DNA from: Primulina eburnea
Lineage: Eukaryota > Streptophyta > Magnoliopsida > Lamiales > Gesneriaceae
Length of the DNA stretch: 64,000 bases
Reading direction: 5' to 3'
NCBI RefSeq assembly: GCF_022965805.1
Contig: NC_133101.1
Span: 22,158,868 to 22,222,867 of the forward strand
Positions 24,618 through 35,395 of this stretch are shown here, in pieces. Below the pieces are notes generated by a model. That model did no database searches. It saw only the letters and a program-made list of their open reading frames with translations, and had not been told where the DNA came from. A program made the translations under genes and the position numbers. Position 1 is the first letter of the stretch, and each line of letters opens with the position of its first letter.

Positions 24618-26627
24618 TGTAATGTCCGGAAATTTAATCCTAGTAATCTGTAATTATTGACTTATAATTTGATATGATTATGAAAGGATTAACCGAGACA
24701 CGATTTGAGATAACGTGTGAAAATATATGTGCGAGGACAGTACCATTGGCGCACATGCGCGACATGAGACGCGCACATGCGCGAATTGGACAGAAGGTCT
24801 CGCGCATATGCGCGACAGGAGGGCGCGCATATGCGCGAGCTGTGCGATGGGGCAAGGAGAATTCCAGTAGGTCTCGCGCATATGCGCGAGCTGTCGAGGA
24901 GAACATTGCGCAGACCAGTAGGTCTCGCGCATATGCGCCAATATAGGTCGCGCATATGCGCGAGACGTGTGTTGCGAAGGAATAGACCACGTTGCTGAAT
25001 CATGCATATAGGTACGAAATTGCATTCATTCAGAGCTTCAGAAATAAAAATCGAAAGCCGAGGGGAAAACTTAGCTTTTGGAATTCAAATTATTATCGTT
25101 CGAAATCCGTCTGTCTGATTTTGAATCCGACTTCGGTATTGAGTTCCTAGCAACGTAGCCTACAACTGGACGTAAGTTTTGCTACGTTTTGACATGTCTT
25201 GAAATTATGATATTATCAGAATTGAATAGGATTCATATATGATGTTCTTGATATGTTAGACATCGTAGAATCGAAGTCAGATTAAGAAACGGACTGATTA
25301 TGGAATTATTATGATTTTCTGAAGTTAATTACTGAGATATGATATCAGAGTGTATTGGTATCGATTATGAATTAAGAGAATTGTTATCTGGTGATGTGGT
25401 ATTGACAGGAATACCGAGTTTGTACCGTTATGCCGATGATTTGAATTAAATCCAGATTAATCAGTTTCAGTGTTGAATTGAGAATGGAATATTGATATTA
25501 TGATTCCTGATATATTGTTTCAGATTTACAGAGATAGTCTTGAGTTCAGAACTGATATTACTTCAGACCGAAACTGCAAACGAAATGTATAAGTCAATGT
25601 GGTATTGGGAGATCGACTTGAGTCGGTATATACTTGAGTTTCCCTAAATCACATACTTTACTGTATTGCATTGATATTGCATTGATTTGATGGATATACT
25701 TGTTCTCTTGATTTATAGATAGCAGGTGTTAGACGAGTAGTCTTATGACAGAAGTGCCTGATAGTGGTGGGATTACCACGGGCACATTGCACGATGTCAT
25801 GAGATATTGTATTGGCGGAAATGTCATAGTCTGTCACTGGATAATTGGATATCGATGTGGATATAATTATAGCTATTTCTATTACTGGTGATCAGTATTG
25901 TATCGATGTGGATAGAATTATAACTTCTTCTATTACTGTTGATCGATGTTATATCTATGTGGATAGAATTGGAGTTTCTTCTATTACTGGTGATCGATAC
26001 TATACTGATGTGGATAGAAACAGAGCTTCTTCTATTACTGGTGATCGATACTATATCGACGTGGATAGAACTGGAGTCTTTTCTATTACTGTTGGTCGAT
26101 ATGGAATGCCAATGTCTGGAAACCGGGATCCCTAGGCTAGGATTGAGTCTAGTCTGAGTCGTGGAGTCACGAGCATTGTCGACAGTTTGATATTGATTAT
26201 ATTTCAGATGTTGATACATATATCTGTTACCTGATTACATGCTTTATATTTGTTTATATGATTGCATGTTTCGTTGATTTATACTGGGATTATATTCTCA
26301 CCGGAATTATCCGGCTGTTGTCTTGTCTGTATGTGTACATGACAACAGGTGGGACAGGTTCAGGGTTGAGGAGATGAAGAAAGATCGTGATAGAGTGGAG
26401 ACTTCGGACTTGGATGTATATAGAGTTTCGACACTTGATATTTAGATGTTGAACTTTAGTTTTAATGAATTGTAGACGGTACATGACTTGTACTTTAATT
26501 TATACTGAGTTGTATATTAGTTTGATTTCACTACGTTTCGCATTTTAAAAAAAATTTAGACCCTGTTTTAATTGATTAATTAGTCTCAATTATGATTAAG
26601 AACTTGATTAGCATCCGGGTCCCCACA
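24618..26627 (+). repeat. 3' LTR of gypsy element 1
   Basis: 2,010 bp, starts tgtaatgtccgg, ends gtccccaca; followed by agtgt (26,628-26,632), the target duplication. Confidence 0.93.
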
Positions 26628-26632
26628 AGTGT

Positions 26633-26719
26633 GAAGCCCGGTGCTGGAAAGAGTCTCGCTCGGTGTTCGAAAGAAAGAAAAAAATTGCTCCTAATTTGCT
26701 CCTAATTTGCTTGCTGGAC
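26633..26719. other. MULE segment between gypsy element 1 and right TIR
   Basis: Continues the MULE after the gypsy insertion. Contains a duplicated 'tgctcctaattt' word. No gene. Confidence 0.5.
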
Positions 26720-26875
26720 TTCTTTGAATCCGTGACACCCTGCCTTTTCCTTTTTTTTAATAAAAATAAGAATCCGGTACAGGTAGTTGCGGATTGCCAT
26801 ACTTTTATAAACTTTCCTATTCTGCAATATTTTCATAACGATTTTTAAAAATTATAATATTTTTAAAAAAAACCC
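26720..26875 (-). repeat. MULE right terminal inverted repeat
   Basis: Inverted counterpart of 4436-4605, including gcggattgccatactttta and the terminal run of A then C. It adjoins the right half of the split tandem repeat. Confidence 0.75.
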
Positions 26876-27017
26876 CTCACTCATGCATATTTTAACCGAA
26901 CGATAACTATAACAATAATAATTGTTATAATTTAAAAAATATTGATTTTTCTTTCGTATATTATTAGTGATGGGACATATCCAATTAATCATAATGTCAA
27001 CATCAATATTCTTAATA
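26876..27017. repeat. Tandem duplication unit 2, right part
   Basis: Starts ctcactcatgcat and continues with attgatttttctttcgtatattattagtgat-like sequence, matching unit 1 from about 3749 to 3889 in direct orientation. With the left part at 3890-4435 this rebuilds a whole repeat unit split by the MULE. Confidence 0.65.
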
Positions 27018-27169
27018 ATACAACGGATTTGTAGACGTCTCCGAAAATTTATGATTCTTTTTGTGTAGAAGTTATTTAATTTATATTACAAAAAGTGTTA
27101 ATAATAATCCATTTTATTTATTTAATTTAGTATAGATAAAATTACTCTTATAATTACTTTTAGAGTTAG

Positions 27170-27344
27170 TCTCATGTGAGACCGTCTCACGGATCTTAAT
27201 CCGTGAGACGGGTCAACCCTACCCATATTCACAATAAAAAGTAATACTCTTAGCATAAAAAGTAATACTTTTTCATGGATGACCCAAATAAAAGATCCGT
27301 CTCACAAATATGACCCGTGAGACCGTTTCACACAAGTTTTTGCC
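27170..27344. mobile_element. MITE-like element, copy 2
   Basis: Same orientation and layout as 2069-2240: starts ctcatgtgagaccgtctcac, has gtaatactcttagcataaaa and ggatgacccaaataaa inside, and ends with gagaccgtttcacacaag then tttttgcc. Non-coding. Confidence 0.65.
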
Positions 27345-29734
27345 TTACTTTTATCCTATTAGAAAGTTTGGATGATCTTAATTAACTCAAATATAATAAA
27401 TTTGCATGTCAACAACTAAGATAGGTTTATTTTAAACAACACAAATCAAAAGAATTTCATAACAAAGTAAGCCTAAGGACCGTTACTATTCATTAATATG
27501 ACCAATATATTTGTACAATAATACGAAATGAAATTCAACACAATCTAGAAGATAACTCAACTAATATCTTCAACTAGTTTATTAGCTGGCTAGACCACAT
27601 TTCCTCTCAAAAAATACCATCAAAAAAAGTTTGGGACTAGAAAAAGAAAACGAAAGATTCTGTATTAGCACAACTATTATTCATATTCTATGTTTTTTAT
27701 TCACGGTGTGTGTGGCATTACATGTGTATGTGTTCGGCCACGGGCAAAGGTTCCCATCTAGGATTAATCTTTTTTTAAAAAAATTGGCCATTATGAGACA
27801 AGCTTATTCATTTTTATTTGTCTTTTAAGGTACTTTTTGTATTGACCTTTGAAATTCTCAAATCCTTATATTCTCCAATTGGTCATTCCTACTAAATAAA
27901 TGATAACCATGTGAAAAATCAATGTAATGACACACATAGAGGCTAAAATGATAGTAAAAACAAAACAATACGAAACACAACCAAAGTATGGTCTAGTAGT
28001 TTAAATATTTGACTACTATAAACATAAATTTGTATAAAGTTGCCAAATAATGGTCTTAAAATTCATTCAGTAGTATTTTTGAACTAATTTTCTAGGTGTA
28101 TATGATACAAGATCGCAAAGAGATCAATAATAAAGTTTTTTTATTAACTAGAACGCTAGCATAAAATGTCACGAGCTCGAGAATAAATAAATGCAAGATC
28201 TTCACAAATTCTTGCAACAAAAATCCTCCAAAATCACTCATAAGTCTTGGCCACCTCAAGGAAGGAAGAAAGGCTGGTATCACCCATTTCGTTCAGTAGC
28301 TTGGCACATCCAAGAGCTGCCCAATATGCTTGAGGTGTTTTCCAAAGGCTCGACCAAGATGCTGTCCAAAGGCTTGCTTGAGGTGCTGTCCAAATCTCGT
28401 TCAAAGTGTTGCTCGTATTCGGCCAAGATTCGTCCAAGTTGAAGCAAGTTTTGTACCACATATTGAATAACAGTAAGTGGGCTTATGTATTGTTTTATAG
28501 TTTGTTATATGATTTAAAATTCGATCAATTATCATATATTTTCTTTTGCGTGCATTACTATATGTTTTGTTATGCAGCTTTTGCTAGGTTTCTATCCGTT
28601 CCATCCATTTCGTTCCGATATGATCCGTTTGATCCACCTCTTCCGATACAAGTTATTCTTTGTTATGATTTGGATAATGACGCATCGGGAAAGCCTGTGA
28701 GGGAAAAGACCATTGAGGGAACTCGGATGCAGGAAAAAGACACATAGAGAGATCATTTACAGGAGAATGCCCCATCTAATAACTCATGGTCATTATTATA
28801 AGATCTATGTTCAATACATGATTCTGTTTTGATAAGACATTGTTCTATTAACATTCTGTTCTAGTTAATATGATCCGACAGAATGTTAATTATTGTTATT
28901 GAGATGATTATTGGAGATATTGTGATAAATATTGAGCGAGAATTAGTCAAATAAAAGTATGGTCAAATATTTTGGGAGTTTTATTCTAATATTTAAATTA
29001 ATACGCGACTTTGTGAATTTTAGAGTATTGGAACAAAGTTTTAGAAAATGAATCGTTAAGTTGTAATTTAAGGAAAAAAAATTCAACTTTGGTTATTTTG
29101 GAATAATAGTTGAATAATTTCGTTATTATTTTTATTGATGAATTTATTCGGCTTTCTAGAATATTTAAATCCTTGTATGTCGACGTGAAAATTTTGAAGT
29201 TCAAGCTGATTATTTCATCTTCATTGAAGGTATAGGTATATTACAGTTTGGTAACATAAGACTGTAACACATAAATTACGTTTTGAACATATTTATGTGT
29301 TGTTACGTGAAATTTTAAATGCCTCGTTGATTTATATGTTCATTTATATGACATGTTTTATGACATTTAGTTTAGGGCATGATATTGTAAAAAACATCTT
29401 GAATCATGTCGTTCTTGTTAACCATTACAGTTGTTCATTTTTATTCGGCACTTGTTTTATATCTCGAGATCATAGTGTAATCTCAAGATCATGGTGTCGC
29501 TGATAGATCTATATTTATACATCTGAGATCGTAGATTCGATTAAACAATCCCTCCTTTTAGGGCATCCCTTCTGGGTTAGTGTTGTGATTGTGTCATTTG
29601 GTTCGGTTAAGTTGTGCAATCCTGGTGTACCGTCATAGTTGTGGGGAGGCCGAGTCTTGGGTGTTTGTGTTAGCATCAAGACATACATGACAATATATCA
29701 CCAACGTACATTGTATCTCGATCAGTACTTCTAC
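27345..29734. other. Unassigned repeat-derived sequence
   Basis: No ORF here resembles a known protein. 28,330-28,440 has a short internal repeat (gctgtccaaa and gcttgaggtg). 29,440-29,700 contains phrases that look like the middle of a plant gypsy LTR (gcaatcctggtgtaccgtca, tagttgtggggaggccgag). It may be an old LTR into which the next element inserted; I cannot define its ends. Confidence 0.3.
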
Positions 29735-30701
29735 TGTAACGTCCAAAAAACCAACCTACGTAAACCACATGCATGCAAATTATTTTAATTGCTTAAATTG
29801 TTTTAATTAATTGATTTTAAATGCTAGCATGATGTTTAGTATATGATTAAATGTATGATTGCGTGATTAAATGATAATATGACATGATTACATGAAATTT
29901 AAGGATTTTACACGAATATTCGATAATAGGCAGGGGAAAGGAGACCAGGGACGACCAAGACAAGGATGTGTATTTTTCATTAAATAATGGCAAGGCTTCC
30001 TAATACGAATAAAAATGATTTAATTTTCTTATAAATGTTAGAGTTCGAACTATTTTACGAGTCGAGCTCGATTTTTCTCGGGAATCCGGTTTTGAGAAAA
30101 CAATGAGTTTTAAAAGATCAAAAATATTATTTTTGGGAAAATAATTTTATAAAATCATATGTTTAATTAAATAAGTGTTATTGGACCCAATTTAATTATT
30201 TAAAGTAGGCACAATTGCCCTTAAGCTTGCAAGACCAAAACTAAAGTCCATTAGCTTGTAATTAATTTATAAATAAGACTCTTAGGCTACCAAAACACCA
30301 CAATTCATTCTTGATCCAGCCGAAAACACAGCACACACACACACACACACTTCATATTTTCGAAAATTAGAAGGAAAGAAAAGATAGGAGTCTTAGTCGT
30401 CTTGTCGTCCAGCGTCGCACCCTCGCCAACGATCGTCTATTCGAGCGTTATAAATGCAAAGAAACATTTTCTAAACTCTTTTAAACATCATACAAATCAT
30501 AATATGCATGATTTAATTGTTTATACATGAAAAAATAGGTGTTCGACAATTTTACGGTAAAATGTTTATTTTAAAAAAACGTGATGTTTTTACGCAAATA
30601 TGAAACACGTTATGATTTACAACGAGTACACTGCCAATAAATGATGAAATATGATTAAAACAGGACAATTTTAAAAGGGAAAAATAAGGCTGGAACCGTG
30701 G
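29735..30701 (+). mobile_element. Truncated gypsy-type LTR
   Basis: Starts tgtaacgtcc, the typical plant gypsy LTR start, with a ca-dinucleotide tract (30,331-30,352) followed by a leader-like region with 'gatcgtctattcgagcg'. This matches the plan of the solo LTR at 33,507. It breaks off abruptly where an inverted LTR fragment of another family begins. No terminal ca or internal domain is present. Confidence 0.5.
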
Positions 30702-31302
30702 TGTGGGGACTCGGACGCTAATCATATTCTTAATCATCATTGGGACAATTTAATCCATTATAATAAACATGGTCTAAATTTTTTTTATATAAAATACGGA
30801 ACGTAATGGAAATACTCTGATTTATACATCAAAAGTAAAGTACAAGTCTTGTACCATATACAATCATTTAAAATTAAGGTTCAACAACTACATATCAAGT
30901 GTTCAAACCCTATCTCGAATCAAAGTCCGTAGTCTCCACTCTAATCACGATCTCTCTTCATCTCCTCGACCCTGATCCCAATCCTGTCCCACCTGTTGCT
31001 ATGCACACATACAAACACGACAACAGCCGGATAACTCCGGTGAGAATTATATTCCCAGTATAAATCAACGAAACATGCCATCGTATAATAAATACAAAAG
31101 CATGAAACATATATCAAAATCTGAAACACAATCAATATAAAACTGTCGATCATACTCGTGACTCAACGACTCAGACTAGACTCAATTCTAGTCTAGGGAT
31201 CCCGATCTGAATAAGAACACAACGTTCTCCCATCTACTTTACCCCAGCTAGATGGTGGTACGTTCTTAGTCCCAGACTTTGGCTGTCTATATCGAAGATC
31301 TG
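30702..31302 (-). mobile_element. Inverted gypsy LTR fragment (3' half)
   Basis: Reverse complement of the last part of a gypsy LTR related to elements 1 and 2: it starts at tgtggggac (complement of gtccccaca), includes the complement of ctcaccggaattatccggctg-like sequence and of gggatccctagac. Its distal part (31,210-31,302) resembles the solo LTR at 41,371 more than elements 1 and 2. It is cut off where the CACTA end begins. Confidence 0.7.
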
Positions 31303-31321
31303 CAATACAACAAAGACGCAA

Positions 31322-31880
31322 AATGACAACGGATATTATCCGTTTCCGTAGCTGCCAGAAAACCGTTGTAACTGACAGTTTTGTTGAAAGTGCGTTCAAC
31401 GACAACGGTTTTTAACCGTTATCTTTTAGTCCAATGAAAATAGTTTTGCAACGGTTTTAAATAGTTGTCTTTTAGTACCAACGACAACATTTTTTCAACG
31501 GTTTTAAACCGTTGTACTTTAATACCATCCACAACATTTTTGAAACGGTTTTAAACCGTTGTCATTTAATACTAACGACAACAGTTTCGCAACGTTTAAA
31601 GACTGTTGTCTTTTAGCACGATTGACAACAATTTTGCAATTTTTTTAACCCGATGTAATTATTTATCAACGACAACAGTTTCGCCACGTTTGGGACTGTT
31701 GTTTTTTTAACACAATCCATAAGAGTTTTGCAACGCCTAAAAACCGTAGTGTTTTGTTGAATCTACAACAATTTAAAACCGTTCTTTAATTTTTCTTCAC
31801 TTGAATTCAAAACTGTTGTCTTTAATGATTTTTTTCATTAGTTAAAAATTATTATATTAAAATGTTTTTTATTTACAATA
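31322..31880. repeat. CACTA left subterminal repeats
   Basis: More than ten variants of the inverted-repeat unit (a)caacggttttaaaccgttgt(c), separated by 'ttta(g/a)tac.aac'. These are the usual binding sites for CACTA accessory protein (TNPA-like) by family knowledge. Confidence 0.8.
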
Positions 31881-32912
31881 TATATAATACTAATTAAATA
31901 AAAAATAACAATCGAAAATAAAATATTTACCACGTTCAAACTGTGGCTATGTTATGTTCAAAATGCATCATCCAAAATATGCCAACGATTAACAAAAATT
32001 TTCAAATTTGAGTTTAGTACTGCAATTTACCTTGATACATGTTCGTCATGAATGTGGCAATGTGGCAGTAGAGTCCCACAATACCAAAATTTTCCAAACA
32101 GAAAATACGGATATACTGCAATTTTTTGTCATCATCGGCCTCGATCTCCTCAAACCTCATCCACATTTCTGCATAAAAACCTTCCCATGCCATTTCATCC
32201 ATGGCATATAACTCACACATAGAAAGCCCATTAAAACCCGTGTAAGAGATGATATAGCAAGCAAAGACATGCACTAGAAATGCAGCTAACACAAATGGTG
32301 CTTAGAGACGATAATACATTGTTTTCCCATAATAAATATATCCCACACATTGGAATTTGAAAGCTAAGTGAATTTTGACATTGTATAAAACATATAAAAT
32401 TAGTTAATGATATCAAATTGAACCCAGATTTTGCAGCCTAGCTTTGACAATATCCAATTGCGCTGCTCAAATAATCACAAAGACACTCCCAAAACTAGAC
32501 TACATACAAAGAAAAAAATATTGACATGATTAATAGCACACTTACTTTTTGATGATGTCATTGCTTTTTGAATGGTTTTTCAAAAAAATATATTCACATG
32601 TTTCTGATATACAGCTTGTATGAAGAAACAAAATAGTTGTATAAAACTAAAGTTTCTGATATACAGTAACATTTATGTTCTAGGAAGCTAGAACTAATCT
32701 GAAACTAATATTCACAAGCTCTGTTTTGTCAACCTACCTAGAATTATTACCAAATATACAGTTCAAGATCATGAGCAGAATGTTCATATGATTTAGACAA
32801 TTTACTATCATGACCAGAATATGTGCTCAGGGGCATCATTTACTGAAGAAAATAGAAAAATGATTGATTTGGGTGATTGTAACACAAAACACTTCATCAA
32901 TACTTTGCATAC
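31881..32912 (-). other. CACTA 3' non-coding region
   Basis: Between the left subterminal repeats and the end of the protease gene. A 92-codon minus-strand ORF (32,014-32,292) contains a mixed acidic/hydrophobic sequence that I do not recognise; it could be a distal exon. Otherwise AT-rich. Confidence 0.3.
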
Positions 32913-33506
32913 CTATTCATAAATATAATCTTGTATGCATTTCGCCCACTCGGATCGCACTTCATCAATTTCCTCCTTAGAGTAATCTTTTTTCATGAAC
33001 TGTGAACAAACACAGTGATAATATTAGCAAAAAAAATCAATAAAGACATTGAAAAATGAGAAATACACAATTATTTGTGAATATTGAGAATATGTCAAAT
33101 ATTACAATTGAAGATAGTGATTCCTTCTCACTGGTAGCATTTTTTTCAATCATTTCTCTCATAAATCTCATAACATAAAAATCACATTGTTTCGCATTTG
33201 ATTGTCAAGGACCCTATGTTAAAAAAAAAAATATTAGTGATTCATACACAAATTGAAATAAACGTTAATTAATGACAAGTACACATGCATACCTTTACTA
33301 CTTCCTATATAGCTTGTTTTTTCCTTTCCTTTCCTTGTTTGAATTAAACAATTTTACACTCCTTCATACGTCAGTAACAGTCAACATATGAGTGTTCTAT
33401 TCACTAAACTAAATGTGACATAAAAAAAAATATTAACTTACATATCCACCACATATTTCCAGTCATCGTAACGGTTTCAATGACTAAGTGAATCCAATAA
33501 ATAAAC
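32913..33506 (-). pseudogene. Ulp1-type protease, C-terminal half (CACTA gene 2)
   Basis: Minus strand. After the LTR insertion the frame resumes with LLDSLSH and YDDWKYVVDM (near 33,440-33,500). After an intron-like gap comes QCDFYVMRFMREMIE (near 33,135-33,190), which aligns with the ECGYYVMRFM catalytic-cysteine block of Ulp1/C48 proteases. The C-terminus is YSKEEIDEVRSEWA, ending at a stop at 32,913-32,915. A stop codon precedes the catalytic block (GP*QSN) and another replaces the residue after LSH, so it is a pseudogene. Ulp1 proteases remove SUMO-type modifiers; the role in a transposon is unknown. Confidence 0.7.
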
Positions 33507-34528
33507 TGTAGAGCCCAAAATCAGTACACGTATAATCCATGCATTTATTTAAATTGTTAAATTATTTATTTAAGTTTAAAATGATTTTAACTGTGCATGA
33601 CTTACGATTTTAATTATTTAAAAATATTATATGTTTATTTGATGCATGTTAAAATATTTTCTTGAGTGTCATATTTCAGACGAATATTTGGTGCGGGATC
33701 GGGAAAAGAAGCCGATGAAGATTTAGGCGATTTATGGAAAATGTGGCATTTTATTTCAAGTCGAGAAAATTGTTATTTTAAATAATTCATGAAGTTTTAA
33801 GCATTTTAAAGCCTAATTTAATTATTAGGTGATTTTAAGATTTTAAACTTTTAAAGCTTTGTCAATTGTGCATTTTATTTTAATTAGGGGAATTTTTGTA
33901 AAGTTAGTGTGGGAATTACATTTTTATTAACATCTTAATTATTAATTAAGCAGTTTCTTTCCCTAATTAATCTCCCTAACACACACACTTTACAACATAC
34001 TCTCTCTCTCACACACACACAAACACACACGTTGCAGCACACACTCACACAAAACACTTGGTATTTTCATTTTTTTGAGAAGAAAACCAAGGGTTCTTGA
34101 GCCATTTCTTTTCAGCAGCCACCATCCCCTTCCTCTACGAATTCTCAGCAAATTTTCAGTCATTTATCTTCAAGAAATCTCGCAGGAAACGTCACCCAAT
34201 CGTCCCCCGTATTCTACTACGCCGGTATTCACCATCCTCGAGCGTTTAGACGCAAAGACATGTATATTGTTTCGTTTTTGCTTCGCTCTTATCATACTAT
34301 ATGTTTTGATGTTTATTGTGTACAAAAATCCATGTATGATATGCAAAGTTTAAGCAAAAATGGTTTGATCGATTTTGAACCGATTTTTAGATCTTAAAAA
34401 TCGAGTTTGCTATTTTTTGATTAATGTGCTTTTTTAGTTTATTTTCTGGAAAATCTTTCGACATATAAAACATATTACTTTTTAATACTTTCGATTTGAC
34501 GGTAAATTCGTAATTTTTGGACAAAAAA

Positions 34529-35395
34529 TCAAACGCCCGAGATTCGACGACTCTCCTCACTGTACCAAGACGGGTCTTTCCAGCGTGCTTATATGTCCTC
34601 ACTCACACGCACCGTAGGAAACTTCCCAGGGGGTCACCCATCCCAAAATTGCCCTAAGTAAAGCACGCTTAACTTTAAAGTTCTTATGTGATGAGCTACC
34701 GAAAAGAAGATGCACCTTCTTAGTATGAGAAGTACATATCAAATCTTTTAAGCCCTCCTCAACTGCACAGTCCCATACCTGAACAGTTTTTGAATCCCTC
34801 TCCTTCCGGTGTAAGATTGGTTCATTCATGTTCCCTCCACCTAAAAGCCTGCCAGGAGCCGCTCATTGTCCGTGCAACCTCATAGCACCGGCGATCACCC
34901 CCGCCCTCTTCAGCCCCGGGCCTCACATGCCCACCAGCTTCCGCTTGGTTTGTCCCCGAACCACACCGTACTTGGAGAGGTCGGCTCTGATACCAACTAA
35001 AACGCCCCAGATTCAACGACTCTCCTCACTGTACCAAGACGAGTCTTTCCAGTGTGCTTATGTCCTCACTCACACGCATCCTAGGAAACTTCCCAAGGGG
35101 TCACCCATTCCAAAATTTCCCTAAGTCAAGAATGCTTAACTTTAGAGTTCTTATATGATGAGCTACCGAAAAGAAGACGCACCTTCTTAGTATGAGTAGT
35201 ACATATCAAATCTTTTAAGCCCTCCTCAACTGAACAGTCCCATACATGAACAGTTTCGGAATCCCTCTCATTCCGGTGAAAGATTGGTTCATTCATGTTC
35301 TCTCCGCCTAGAAGCCTGCCAGGAGCCGCTCATTATCCGTGAAACCTCATAGCACCGGCGATCACCCCCTGCCCTCTTCAGCCCCGAGCCTCACA
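34529..35395 (-). mobile_element. Cassandra-type TRIM retrotransposon
   Basis: Two direct repeats of 399 and 398 bp (34,529-34,927 and 34,998-35,395) enclose 70 bp. The interior has the complement of a tRNA-Met primer site (gctctgatacca, 34,984-34,995) beside the right LTR, so it reads on the minus strand. Each LTR contains 5S-rRNA-like sequence: on the minus strand aaagttaagcgtgct... and gggatgggtgacc, followed by tgggaag. 5S-derived LTRs define Cassandra. Flanks aaaaa/agaaa give an imperfect 5-bp duplication. No coding capacity. LTRs differ at many sites, so it is not recent. Confidence 0.88.
34600..34690 (-). promoter_or_regulatory. 5S-rRNA-like Pol III promoter in Cassandra LTR
   Basis: The minus strand contains agttaagcgtgctt (5S box A), then gatgggtgacc (box C), then ctgggaag in the same order and close spacing as plant 5S rRNA. 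It is a promoter-bearing 5S derivative, not a 5S gene: flanks and the first half of 5S are poorly conserved. The copy in the right LTR (about 35,085-35,155) is more decayed (aagaatgctt). Confidence 0.75.

Larger units (their letters stand above)
17765..26627 (+). mobile_element. Ty3-gypsy (chromovirus-like) retrotransposon 1
   Basis: Complete element: 5' LTR 17,765-19,779, primer site 19,785-19,796 (tggtatcagagc), gag-pol 20,024-24,519, polypurine tract about 24,603-24,617, and 3' LTR 24,618-26,627. A perfect 5-bp duplication agtgt flanks it (17,760-17,764 and 26,628-26,632). Order PR-RT-RNaseH-IN defines Ty3-gypsy. The C-terminal tail with VQWTRHG and TTWETE resembles a chromodomain, and the long LTRs suggest the Tekay/Del group (inference). 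About 14 LTR differences by eye in 2 kb, so it is young. Confidence 0.93.
4436..26875 (+). mobile_element. Mutator-like element (MULE) with two nested LTR elements
   Basis: The left end (4436-4605) and right end (about 26,720-26,875) are inverted copies. Reverse-complementing the right end gives gggtttttttttaaaaatatt, then the shared blocks tttataaaagtatggcaatc and cgcaactacctgtac, then ggaaaagg and tgtcacggattc. The flanks 4424-4433 (ctactcaaag) and 26,876-26,885 (ctcactcatg) look like a decayed 9-10-bp target duplication, as expected for Mutator. Inside is a MuDR-type transposase. Removing the two nested LTR elements leaves about 6.5 kb, a normal MULE size. Confidence 0.75.

Noticed and set aside
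28092..28747. Possible small genes of 63-113 codons
   Set aside because: No start context, domain or conservation; unassigned repeat-like sequence.
34600..35160. 5S rRNA gene
   Set aside because: Only the internal promoter half is similar, and it sits within TRIM LTRs; this is Cassandra, not a functional 5S gene.
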